Assembly: GCF_032854445.1 (NCBI RefSeq)
Contig: NC_088306.1
Location: forward strand, 16,649,764 to 16,713,763
DNA: 64,000 nt
Direction of reading: 5' to 3'
From: Liolophura sinensis
Taxonomy: Eukaryota > Mollusca > Polyplacophora > Chitonida > Chitonidae
Part shown: piece after piece, positions 1-10,919 of the stretch
How the letters are laid out: the number at the start of each line of letters is the position of its first letter
How positions within the stretch are numbered: position 1 is the stretch's first letter
Notes under the pieces: model-generated
Seen by the model: only the letters and a program-made list of their open reading frames with translations
The model's database searches: none
Told to the model about the DNA's origin: nothing
Translations under genes and position numbers: made by a program

Positions 1-330
1 TTATTCTAATTTCAGCTCAAATACCCTCTCTTTCGTAATAAGAATTATCACTATTTTATTCATTATTTTATTCACTAAGATATCATTAGTAACCATGATA
101 TGATAAATAACTAATATCCTGTACCTTGCTGGAGCTCTTTTAGGTTATTAACCAAATTGTCTACCTTGAAAACAGGCCCTGCCATCCCTTCAGTTGATTA
201 CCTGAAAGCATCAAAAAGAGAAACTGAAGAAAATATTAGTGTTTATCACACAAAAGCGTTAGTAAGGGGAGGAATGGTATGCTTATACTGATTAGCTAAG
301 TAAAGAAGAGAAGAAAACACTTTAAATTTA

Positions 331-519
331 TTAGTTGAATAGTTCGTTTTCAAAAATAAAGTAACTGTATGCAGAATGGCTTAAATCTGCAAAAAAAATG
401 TATGCCTCGTTTGAATTAAACAAGTCAAACAAATGTCCACCATGTTTTGAATTCACACATTTGCCAAGTCCATGGTGCATCCTTGCTGCTGCAAAATTTC
501 TTCCAACAGGACTTTTCAT
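331..519 (-). CDS. possible 3'-terminal exon of an unrecognised minus-strand gene
   Basis: On the minus strand an acceptor-like TTTCAG at 520-525 is followed by an open frame of about 62 codons ending with a stop at 331-333. An AATAAA overlaps that stop. The peptide begins MKSPVGRNFAAARMHHGLGK and has a plausible protein-like composition for its first 40 residues, then becomes aromatic-rich and less convincing. I do not recognise the family. No upstream exon can be shown because the gene would have to start inside 0.6-1.7 kb or run through ANKRD39. It may be a chance frame. Confidence 0.2.
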   Translation of the reverse strand: MKSPVGRNFAAARMHHGLGKCVNSKHGGHLFDLFNSNEAYIFFADLSHSAYSYFIFENELFN

Positions 520-588
520 CTGAAATTTATTTTGCTTTTCTTTTTCTTTCTGCCTCAAATGTAAGTACCATAGGCCTACTCTAGTCAT

Positions 589-1726
589 TAAATTTCGCTG
601 TCAACAGTTTACCTTTCAACTAACCTTGCCTGATGTTTGAGCATGAAACATGACAGAACAACAGGCTTATTGTTAGAAAGAGGTTTTTTAGTGCAAGTTT
701 TGGCATCTTTAAGACTTAGCCAGACCCAATATATAGGCTAACCAAATACATTTGGACAGACTTGACAGAGTTGTAAAAGGGGTGTTCAACTTTCTTTTTT
801 TTTTTAATGCATATGCTTGTCCAGTTCGGATTATGGTTTTTATATGGTTTCAGACGGTAAGACTTGGGTCTTGACAGCCATTTTGATAAAATGGTTCAGT
901 TTAATTTATCTGGGACTAACATAACAGTTATATTCGTCCCATGATTTATCAAATAAATGCATACAATGTTTCAATTCGATGTCTGATAATCTTTTTTTAG
1001 CCACCAACTTAGGTATTTTCTTTTTATTCGTGTTTTGAAACTGCCAAGTGGTTCGTGGGGTTTATAACGGTGGTCAAACGTGAGTTACACTGCCGACCTA
1101 TTGCAAACCAATACATGTGGCAGTGGATCGTTCGATTTGCTGGACGAAACGAATCCCCCAAAAAACAGCTCTTATGTAATTATTGTAAACAACCTGATGT
1201 GAGCAAGTGCGATTTAGAAACTAGTGACTGCCGGTGAAATGTTATGAATACAAAAGGATGTACGCTTACACACGTTACCTGACAGACGTTGTTATATCAT
1301 TAACATGTGAAAGTCACGGCAAGTTTTGACATTTCAATGTTTTTATTTCCCGCAAAACAGACGACTCCTCAGTGCTGCCATCTAGCGGGCATCTGAGATT
1401 TTGGCCAACACTGAAAAATCTCGGAAACTTAAGAAAACAACTAAAAAAAGTGATTCGTCATCAGGTTTATCTACTAAAAGTGTCATATGTGGGTATTTTT
1501 TTTCTTATGTTTATCCAATTTTAATACCAGTTTTTCCATTTTGAACGAAGCGATCGAGGTTTTCCGGTTCTCTTCCATTTGAATTTTAGTGCATCCATAT
1601 CAGGGAAGGTGACTGAGCGAAGGAAAAAGCGTGGTTTTGTTTTTGCTTGATCTGTTAAATGATTTTCAAAGTCGATTCAAATATGTTGTGATATCGTCTG
1701 TCAAATGACACAAAAACTGCTAAACA
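589..1726. other. intergenic region upstream of ANKRD39
   Basis: AT-rich sequence with T-runs near 800 and 990. A 60-codon plus-strand frame at 1055-1237 has no recognisable domain and no splice context I can defend. The promoter of the ankyrin gene should lie in the last few hundred bases, but no TATA box is evident. Confidence 0.5.
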
Positions 1727-4007
1727 ATGACAAATTGTGGTCATTCGCACGACTGTGGGGGACACACGCCCTTGTCAGTCACACAAACGATGGATGAAAT
1801 GGAGTTTGAGCGAGGAATTTGGAGTGCGGCCATGAATGGTGAAACCCACGAGGTGGAAAAACATTTAAAACGGGGTGTTTGTGTGAACAAAGAGGATTCT
1901 TATGGCTTCACGGCTCTAGTAAATGCCTTTGTTGTGTTTTATTAACAACCAGATGTAGTTGTCATGTGGAGTGTATGTCAAGTAATTAGTTTACGACACT
2001 ACCACAGGGTCTTTCCTGTAGGCCTGTGGAGAAAGTAAACAACAACAACAACACCATATGATATTACATACACTATGTGCGCACGAAACAGTAATGTGCA
2101 TGAGTTATCGTATGAGTCTCCTGATGTCAGATATCAGCAAGATTTGTTTTCGACCACATATTAAACACAACCTGACAATAAAAGACTAAAAGAAAATTAT
2201 TAAATATTGAACAATATTAAGAATAATCTAATTGTGTTCGAAGACAGCGACATGGACTAAGAGATGCATATCTCTTTGTATTTCTCAAATGCATGTACAT
2301 GTATAAACTATCCTGAAAAACAACCCTCATGCAGTAATGTAGGGCACTCCATCTTTGCTTTTTGAAAATAGCCATATTTTACATCATATTTTAACAGCGA
2401 AAGAAATGTAACCAAAGCTAGCCAAAGCATACATGCATTGTAAGTGCTTCACCATTACAGCATATAAGTGCCATGTGCTAACAGACTGCTCTGATTTTGT
2501 ATTTCAGCACTATTCAGTCAGGAATGGCCACATGGAGGTGTCGAGGGTGTTATTGCACTATGGTGCTAACAGTAACAGTCAGACTCGAGCAGGGAAGGTC
2601 ACACCAGTCCACAGGGCAGCATATAAAGGTCATCTTGACTTGCTCAAACTTCTGCTGAAACACGGAGCTAAGCCTGAAATGGTGGATGCAGATCAGAAAA
2701 ATGCTCTGCACAAAGTGAGTATCATTGTGATGATGACAATATAAGGGTGGTTATGCCTGTGGGAGTGGCAAGGGTATACAGGAGATGTGTTGTTATCCTC
2801 TAAGATGTTTTAATATTACTTATGTATCTTACATAAAGCCATTTGTGGTTTCTTCGTTCTGATAAACAAAATCAACATAGCTACCTCCACGACAGGTAGT
2901 CGTACAAAACAGTTTTTCAGTCATGTTGACGAAGTAGTCCTTAGAGTACAAGTAATGTGCCTCCTTGTTGCAGGACGGATTTCCACTGCTCTTTTGTCTA
3001 GTGCTGCTTCACCTGAGATGACTTACCAAAGACAAGTAAGCCACACCGCCCGAGTCATTATACTGATACGGGTCAACCAGTCGTTGCACAATCCCCTTAA
3101 TGTTGAACGCCAAGCGAGGGAGTTACAACTTTTAAGGTCTTAGATGTGACCCGACCCAGGACCGCTTGGGTCTACCGCCTCCCGAAGCGCTATCTGGGCC
3201 GGTCGACCACATTGATGAGATGCTTCTGGGTTGGTACATTATAAGATATTACTTTTGTAACGTGTACAGGTGTATATGTATTGACCACAGCTTGAAGCCC
3301 ATCAGCCCAGCTGATTGAAAATCTCCATCCTGATCATCAGGACTGTAATATACCACCGTGTGTTATTACATTTAATTGTGCGTCAAAGAATGTGTGAAAT
3401 ATTACAGGAAAAAACACCGAGGGTGATGCACAACAGTGGCTACAGCATACCCTTTGTAATCTGAAATCCCAGGGGTAAAACACAGCTTTTCCTTTGTTTG
3501 GCACCCAGCAAAAAAGCGGGTAGCTAGGCCATGTGATAATATGACCGATGTGAGAACAGTGTGATTGGGTGGATCTCATGTCTTCAGTCCAGTGAGAAAT
3601 GTTTTGTTTGCAGTGACATGCTTTTGTAAATATTACTGAAATAATGTTGAAAGTCCCCCAACAAACAGATGAAAGAAATAGTTTGAACCCAGTGTTGTTA
3701 TACAGACTGAGATAACTTTTGAGTATTGGAAATTCTGCTGTAGGCCAACAAAGTGCATAAAGAAAATTCATGTCGTCTTACATAAATGACCCAGCATTCA
3801 GCTCAATCTGAATTTACAACATGCCCTTTCCTCTTCCTTTTGCAGGCTGCAGAAAATGGTCACTCCCCGGTTGTCAACTACCTGGTAACCAGTTATTCTC
3901 ACCTGGTTGGTTGCCATGACAACCAGGGCAAAACACCAAAAGACTACATTAGTGAGCGATTCCCAAACCTTTTACACCTGTTTGAAGCCGTTAAACACAA
4001 TAGATGA
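1727..4007 (+). CDS. ANKRD39: ANKRD39 homologue, ankyrin repeat domain-containing protein 39 (three coding exons)
   Basis: Exons are 1727-1918, 2508-2714 and 3846-4007. Donors are GTAAAT and GTGAGT, and acceptors follow TTTCAG and TTGCAG. Both introns are phase 0. The spliced product has 186 residues; human ANKRD39 has 183. The start (MTNCGHSHDCGGHTPLSVTQ) precedes a block, MDEMEFERGIWSAAMNGE, that closely matches LEEMDFERGIWSALNG-type sequence in vertebrate ANKRD39. Four ankyrin repeats follow, at about residues 28-58, 63-95, 96-128 and 129-162, with typical TALHYSVRNGH, TPVHRAAYKGH and ALHKAAENGH cores. The second and fourth cross exon junctions, which confirms the splicing. The protein is all ankyrin with no enzyme or membrane segment, so it is a soluble binding protein; its biochemical role is poorly known even in vertebrates. 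Intron 2 hosts a SINE. No disabling change is seen. Confidence 0.95.
1919..2507 (+). other. ANKRD39 intron 1
   Basis: A 589-base intron with GT-AG ends. It contains a short AAC repeat near 2040 and no recognisable element. Confidence 0.85.
2715..3845 (+). other. ANKRD39 intron 2
   Basis: A 1131-base GT-AG intron carrying a reversed SINE in its first half. A 144-codon antisense frame at 3337-3771 has no family resemblance, so I treat it as chance. Confidence 0.85.
2950..3202 (-). mobile_element. SINE-B copy (tRNA-derived), inside ANKRD39 intron 2
   Basis: Read on the minus strand, a tRNA-like head (GGGCCGGATAGC-type start near 3202) is followed by the body seen in the copies at 6851 and 26863, including the block GGTTGACCCGTATCAGTATA. 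It is diverged, and the CACTCACTC tail is not preserved. Confidence 0.75.
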
Positions 4008-4802
4008 CACTTGCCTTTGTAATCCTTGGTGTTGTTCTTGTGTCCTATTTATAAATGTTTTCAATTTTAGCAACATTTCCACATTTAATACCAAATTTTA
4101 TAATATCTGTGGTTGATTTTTGGAAAGAAGTTAAAATTAGTGATTGTAATCACACATCTCCAGCAAACAGATGTGTCCAGGAGAGCCTGTAGTCAGTAGT
4201 GATGTGCATTTTTGAAAGGAAGTGTGCTAAAGCTCTCAAGAATGTACATGTCTTCCAGTTTTTTAATACTCACAAGTTCATCATGGACAATCTTTCAAAT
4301 TCTGCAAGTATATAGAAAGTGCCCACTATAAATCTCTTGTTCTGCCACCTACTAATCGCTGATGGTATGAAAATAGCGAGCTTACAGATTCCAGTAAGGA
4401 TGTTTTATGAACAATACACCTTCTAGAATGCCCCTCCTCCCCCATAAGAAGAGCATAAAGGCCTTAAAATGATACTTTTGATGTCGACACTTAAGTTTTA
4501 CAGATAAATCTACACAGAGCACTCTTAAGTGACCCTGTAAGGCGGATAAATCAATCAGCTGTATGCCAAACATAGAACTTCAAAAATGAAACAAAAAAAA
4601 AAGAAAAACTTTATGTGAAATTCAATGCATGTATCTCCTGACATGAACAGTTTAGTGGTTACCTCCCTTTTTAGGCACAACTCGATAGTGTTTGTGTATT
4701 AGAGAACATACATGTACTAGATCCAGTGAGCACCATAGACAGTTTGTATGTGGCTGTCCATCCTTGATTGAATGACATGATACAGCACTAATTGTCTGAC
4801 CA
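4008..4802. other. downstream flank of ANKRD39
   Basis: Probable 3'UTR and intergenic DNA. No further coding exon or repeat is recognised. Confidence 0.4.
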
Positions 4803-5080
4803 GGGGCCTACTGTGGCTCAGTTGGTTAACGCACTAGCCGCAGCGTAATGATCCAGAAGCCTCTCACCAGTGCGGTCGCTGTGGGTTCATGTCCTGCTCA
4901 TGCTGGCTTCCTCTTCGGCCGTACGTGGGAGGGTCTGCCAGCAACGTGCAGATGGTAGTGGGTTTTCTCCAGGCTCTGCCCAGTTTCTTCCCATTGTAAT
5001 GCTGGCCACGGTCGTATAAGTGAAATATTCCTGAGTACGGTGTAAAACACCAGTCAAAGAAACAAAGAAATAAATAATTG
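4803..5080 (+). mobile_element. SINE-A, full-length tRNA-derived copy
   Basis: The head contains an A box (TGGCTCAGTTGGTTAACGC) and a B box (GGGTTCATGTCC). A conserved core follows (CTCATGCTGGCTTCCTC, then a CCAGGCTCTGCCCAGTTTC block). The 3' end reads TGAGTACGGTGTAAAACACC and runs into an A-rich tail. At least a dozen related copies lie in the window. Pol III transcription and LINE-assisted spread are known for this class. Confidence 0.85.
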
Positions 5081-6838
5081 TCTGACCATATAGTTATGTG
5101 TTTTGTGGTTTGTTTGCACAGGGTTCCTTCAGCAATGCGAAAACTATAGGTCAGAACTGATTTAGGTTGATTTATGAACCACTTTTACCACAGACTGGCT
5201 CTGTGGTTGTTCAGCTCCGAAATGGCCACGTTGGAGATCCATTATACATGTAAAGAAAATATATTTATTGCTTGATTGAAATCATGTGATTACAGGTGTG
5301 ACATAGCTTGGTTTTTCTTCAGCTGTGATTAATCTTTAGGCCATTCCACTAAGATGGTACATGTATGAACAGTCTTCTATGTGACATATGAGCAAATAAA
5401 TCAAATAAAAAATCAAATCAAATCAAATCAAATAAATAAATATATACATGCATGAATAATCAACATGTATATATTGCTCATTACAAAAGGCTAGACATTA
5501 GTGAAAACCTCTGTTTTGTTTACTGTATGTCTGACTTCTGCACAAATATCCATGAATGTTTGTCTCGCGATGGCTATATTAGCCTGCCAGCCTTTGGGCT
5601 CTTTTAGATATACATTTGTTATTTTGCATTAGACACTTCAGTCTCAATTTGGAATAAATTTAATGATTATTATCAATCAGAAACTAGTTAGAATTGTTTA
5701 TTCAGTTATCGTCATGTGTTGTAAATGTCAGCTTTATATTGTCAGTATTGCTATGAATTCTGGCCATTTCAGAGATGCACAATCCTATCTGTCATTGATT
5801 TCAATTTTGTAGGCAGATTGATTTCGAGGTGTAAGACTGTTATTTAATACATGACTATAGATACTTCCACTGATATGAACGTATTAAACCGGGTGATTTT
5901 TTGTTGTATTATTTCTCTATTTGGCTGAACTCCACGCGTGATCGCCAGAGAATGGGCTTAGACCCGAATCTGGTTATGTAAGTTACGGTTTTCCCTTTCA
6001 ACCCCAGCATATTCCGTTACAAGGAAAGGAAGACTTGTTGCACCCAAATGTACAATTGCCATCTGAAGAGTGTCGTGGCACAGGTGTGTTGGAGATGCAT
6101 ATAGGACGACCACATAATAAGTGGCAGACCCAGCATTAAGTCTGGCTTGTGTCTTAGGTTAAATTTATTATCTGCCGTCAGGGTACTTCTTTAGCTAACT
6201 GGTTTGGCGCGAAAAACAAGGTGATAGTCAAACCACCTGGTGTCGGTAAAATTTACTTTGTGACAGGCTACAGGATGTCCTGTTTGTTGTCGTCTAGGAG
6301 TATGTTGTCCCCGTGAAGAGGCGCTGTAAGTATACTGGACAGTGATCTGGCTGAAACAGTATTTACAGTGACGTTCAACATCAAGCGAACAAACAGTACT
6401 GTTAGACTGCTGTTTTCACTCGTGACCAGCAGTTGAGGGATCGAATCCAACTCTAGTTATACCTGCATGGTGAAAGTCAGTGCTTTTATGCAGGTACTCC
6501 GATTTCCTAAACCTATATACCTAGCCGCTGTGACATAAGAGTAGACCTACATATGGTATATAACCGTCAACTTTTCTTTTGATAAATAAATTTTTTCCAC
6601 GCAACAATTGCAATATGTTTAGATATCGACTAACCATTGTATTGTTATGTCTCCACCTAGCTCTCCACGATAGTGTTGCAGTATTGCCTGAGTGACGTTT
6701 AGCCGTAATGATTCACATTTCTCCGTCTAGCTCTGAGATCGGCTATTCATGTTCCAAGATTAGCTACTACATTTTTTATATTTGGAATGCTAAGCTGGGA
6801 AGAATGTGACCCAATTCAGAATTAGTTTCCACCCATCC
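5081..6838. other. intergenic, no gene seen
   Basis: Unique AT-rich DNA with a short AAATC simple repeat at about 5403-5445. A B-box-like GATCGAATCC at about 6439 may be a tRNA-derived relic. No coding signal. Confidence 0.4.
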
Positions 6839-6850
6839 TCCTTGAGAGGG

Positions 6851-7170
6851 ACCGGCCCGGATAGCACAGTTGGTAGAGCGTCCGCTTCGGGACCGGTAGA
6901 TCCAGGATCAATCCTTGATCGAGTCACACCTAAGACTTTCAGCATGAAGGGGATAGTGCAACGACTGGTTGACCCGTATCAGTATAATGGCTCGGGCTTA
7001 CTTGCCTTCGGTAAGTCGTCTCAGTGATGCAGCACTAAATAAAAGAGCGGTGGAAATCCGTCCTGCTACAAAGGAGGCACATTACACGTGCATGCACCCT
7101 AATGATTCCTTCGTCGTCATATGACTGAAAAATTGTTGAGTACGACGTTAAACCCCAAGCACTCACTCAC
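6851..7170 (+). mobile_element. SINE-B, full-length copy with target-site duplication
   Basis: The tRNA-like head has an A box (TAGCACAGTTGGTAGAGCG) and a B box near GGATCAATCC. The body ends GTACGACGTTAAACCCC followed by the tail CACTCACTCAC. The 11-bp duplication TCCTTGAGAGG flanks it at 6839-6849 and 7171-7181, which fixes both ends and shows a retroposed insertion. Confidence 0.9.
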
Positions 7171-7212
7171 TCCTTGAGAGGACACATTGTGTTTGGGCTG
7201 CCTGGCTTTTCG

Positions 7213-7352
7213 CATTTTAATTTATTTATTTATTTAATGTTTTACGCCGTACTCAAGAATACTTCACTTATACGACGGCGGCCAGCATTATGGTGGGAGG
7301 AAACCGGGCAGAGCCCAGGGGAAAGCCACGACCATCCGCAGGTTGCCGACTT
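7213..7352 (-). mobile_element. SINE-A, 5'-truncated copy
   Basis: Minus orientation, beginning with the TTTATTTATT tail complement, then the GTTTTACGCCGTACTCAAGA end and GCGGCCAGCATTATGGTGGG core. The tRNA-like head is absent. Confidence 0.85.
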
Positions 7353-7414
7353 ACCTTCCTTTCGCATTTTGAGTATTTGTAGACCAATGACGTCCAGTAA
7401 ATCATCATAAGCTC

Positions 7415-7468
7415 AGTAAACATTCCTGAGTACGGCGCATAACACCAATCAAACAAATAAATAAATTG
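7415..7468 (+). mobile_element. SINE-A 3'-end fragment
   Basis: Only the last 50 bases are present: CCTGAGTACGGCGCATAACA followed by an AAATAAATAAAT tail. Confidence 0.7.
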
Positions 7469-8503
7469 CAGCTTTCACCGGGAAACGTGATTACAATAAA
7501 ACACAACCACAGGGATATAAGCCTATTTAGCTGTATGCAACTGCCACGCTTATACACATTACATTCGCGAATACCACGTAAGAGTTTCAAGAACTGCATT
7601 TCCCCACACACATCCATAGTTCTTCATAATGTAGGTTTCAAAAAATGCCCAGGTTTAAACAACTGCATTTTCCGACACATTTCCATACTTCTTTATAATG
7701 TGGGTTTCAAAGAATATCAGGTTTAAACAACTGATTTTCCCGACACACTTCCATATTTCTTACAGCCGTCCACCTAAATGTCGTATGCCATTTGTTTTTT
7801 GTTCCCGGTGCGTTTCTTGTTCCCAGCGGTGTGCGCGTCAGAAGGCTTTCGGTAGAGCTTGAACGGCAAGTGCTGCGCATGACCTTCCCATGACACCCTA
7901 AAGTGAAGATTAAGGAGCTTCTCCTGACCGGTTAGTCTTTAGAAAATTTTCCTCAAGGAACTTGTGGATGACACCAAACGTTTAACGACCTCTGGGTCTG
8001 TCATATTGACTGGTACAATAACCAGATTACCCGCCACGGCCCCGTGTCCAGGGCAACCACGTCATGTATGTAGGTGATAATTCAGCGAATTTGACTCCCC
8101 AGAAGTATGACTTTATTCAGCAGACCCTCATATCTTATTTATCGTTACAACTGCTGGGCAAGAGATGGAATTCGACGGTCGGTAAATTATATATGGATTT
8201 CCATGAAATTTGCTTGTGTATGCAATGGCCCAAAGTGTCGCATTGTTCTTGCTCGATTTCAGGTTTCTGCTCTCTAAAGCCCTAAAAAAGCCAAAATTGC
8301 ATCTATAGAGGATGTCATCTTTCAAATAAAAGATTTGCTGGGGGTAAAAGCCACATACTTAGCTCCCTTCGAGTAATTCGGCCACAACAGTGTAACATCA
8401 CCGACTGTCTTGCTTCCTTGCTGAATCCTTGTGAATTCAATACTGACAGCATGGCTATTAGAAAACAAATGTGATTTACACGCAGATTTTAGCAACCCTT
8501 CTG

Positions 8504-8564
8504 TGACGTCAGTTTGATGCTACGCCACATACACTAATGACGTCATTAACGTCAACTGACGTCA
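8504..8564. promoter_or_regulatory. CRE trio, copy A
   Basis: Three perfect TGACGTCA palindromes start at 8504, 8538 and 8557. TGACGTCA is the classic CREB/ATF binding site. Activity here is inferred. Confidence 0.5.
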
Positions 8565-8599
8565 CATTCAGTGTGGGAAGAGTTTATGTAGGCCTAGTC

Positions 8600-10230
8600 T
8601 AGATAGGGCCTAATACCATCTACAGAAAAATCGCAACTTGCTGATCTTGTATATTTAGTACCGATACGTGTTTAAATATAACTATAATAAAGTCTTTTCT
8701 TTTCGCGGGTCTTTTCAGAGAATAACAAACTCGAGGACAAACTACATAAAAGGTCCAAATATCAGAACAAATTGTTTTCTTCTGTGACTTTGCAGTGCTT
8801 GTGTACTTCAAATGTGTTTTATGAGCACACATACACCGATAGTTGTGATGTAATAAAAGAGAAAAAAACAATAGAATTCATATCTTCAGGCCTTCCTGAA
8901 ACACGGTTTTAATATCTTGATTGTTTAGGAGCTTGTTAGGTGGATATAGAGCTGGGAATGACAATGTCTTACTTTTATAAATGACAGATTAACTCGAATA
9001 TTCTTTTCTTACCACACTAAAACGCATGCATTAAGAGAGCTCCGTAAGAAGCAAAACCCTTTTCGCCAAATTGGAAATGGACAGATTCCCCAAACGTTTC
9101 CTTCAGAAATAAGGTGATATTGTGACCTTCTCTTAGAAGACAACTCTCTTGTTAGCCCACTGTATCTTGCTTTTCAGCCTTGGTTGTCTACGATTGTCTG
9201 AAGCTGCCGATAAATACAAACTGTTTGTGCCTCTGTACATATAAGATTTATTTACTTAAGTGGAGTTTTACACCTTATTCACTTAATTCACTTACACGGC
9301 ATCGGCCAAGATTATGGTGAGAGCAATAACCACCCGCATGTTGCTGCAGATCTTTCCACATAAGACTGGTGCGGAAGCCAGCGTGGACTGGACTTGACCT
9401 CATATTGAGGCTCCTAGGTCACTGTGCTGCGCAAGCACGTTAACCAACAAGGCCAGGGAGGCACTCGTATATGTAAGATGTTATACCTATTGTTATTTTA
9501 TCTTCAATTTGAGTGTTAGTTTTGAATAAAATTGCTCCTATGGAGGCCATGTTATCGTGTGTTTGTAATAAATATACGCCGCAGAGAGGAGTGGGACGCA
9601 GTGCAAGTGGTGTGAATAACACATCTATGACGTCACCTGCTAAGCTGTACCGAGCGGCCGGCTGAGATTGGCTAGGGCAGTGTATCTGTTGTGTTTGGTA
9701 GATTTAAAGTCATTGTTACGTTTCTCAGAAGTCTTCCCGGTAACGTACTGTTTAAACAGGTTTATAATTAGGACCAATGGCTAGATCTGGACACTGATTC
9801 TTTAAGCAACGTTCTTCCCAAGTTATTTGGTTACTTTACGAACGATGGCGGAATCATCTGTATGGGATGTCAGCCCAACGATAATGATGGTACACTGGGC
9901 CGACAACATAGAGCTGATGGCGGGCCGATGTCTACATGACGTCTTTGTGTTACCTAGGTTACCTCTCTTTGAGAAATCCGATCACCATATAATATCATGA
10001 CAAAACGTCTTGCTTGTAAATAATAACACCATCTTCTCCCTGTGCTTATACATGTAAATACTGTACCCAACGTATAGTTCTATGAAACAGTTGATAACTG
10101 TTCTATAATCATGCTGAAAGTAGGCCAAATGTAACATTTTGTGTTGCACAAACCCCTTCTCCTCAAACTTCTTAAATCCCTCTCCATCACTTACTGTGCC
10201 ATTGCATTAACCAAATTAGGCCTACCCACC
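8600..10230. other. array-1 linker without gene
   Basis: Apart from the SINE at 9245 I see no coding exon or known element. It is AT-rich and contains short open frames only. Confidence 0.4.
9245..9462 (-). mobile_element. SINE-A, near full-length, diverged
   Basis: Minus orientation, with core GAAGCCAGCGTGGACTGGAC and head end GTTAACCAACAAGGCC. The tail is degraded. Confidence 0.75.
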
Positions 10231-10624
10231 AAGTCTCCATGATGAAGGGAACCGCGTCATATATAGTTGATAATCCAGCGAATTTGTATCGCCCTAGAAA
10301 TATGACTTTCTTCAGCAGACCCTCGTATCTTAACGTTATAGAAGCTGTTTAAGATACGGAATTCTGCGGTTGGTATTTTGTATATGGAATTGCATGAAAT
10401 TTGAATCTCTACACGCTGTGGCTCAATCTGTCGCAGTGCTCTTATGCCCGGTTTCATGTTTCATTCTGTAATTATGGTGTAAGCAATCCTTTTAGACGAT
10501 CTCCTCCAGACCTCAGCTCCTACATGTAACTCCGTTCTGACCAAAAAGTTATTACTTTGAACTTTTAAACACATGTATATTAGAGAGGATGTATTAAAAT
10601 CACTTGAATATCTTGAACCGTTTA

Positions 10625-10770
10625 GCAAGGCATGGTATAGGCTACCTATGTAGTATTACAGAGCCTTTGAGCAATGTAGCCTTTGAGAAGACATACTATA
10701 CCTATGCAGTATTATAGGGGCTCGTATGTGCTAGCCAGTATTAAATAAATGTCCAGGCATTTAAAGCAAT
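10625..10770 (+). repeat. 61-bp minisatellite, short block
   Basis: Two to three diverged copies of a unit containing TTTGAGAAGACAT and TATGCAGTATTATAG. The same repeat is expanded at 19.0-19.8 kb. Confidence 0.6.
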
Positions 10771-10795
10771 ATGGCCTTTGAGTACACTTTTGAAC

Positions 10796-10890
10796 GACAC
10801 ACTTAAAAAAACAATCTGTTAATTTTAGCCTAAAGTATGTTGTCTGAGTAATGCTACATTGTATTCTGTTATTATAACAGAATAATATAA
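10796..10890 (+). mobile_element. palindromic MITE, left half
   Basis: Starts CACTTAAAAAAACAATCTGTT and continues through TTGTCTGAGTAATGCTA and ATTCTGTTATTATAACAG, matching the left arm of the copy at 19842. The right arm is missing. Confidence 0.6.
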
Positions 10891-10919
10891 TGTCACAAGC
10901 AATATAACCTTTGACATGC

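Noticed and set aside
3337-3771. 144-codon minus-strand frame in ANKRD39 intron 2
   Set aside because: No recognisable domain, antisense inside an intron, no splice or poly-A context. Length is within what chance allows in this base composition.
6853-6930. tRNA gene suggested by A and B boxes
   Set aside because: It continues into a SINE body with a tail and target-site duplication. No closed acceptor stem.
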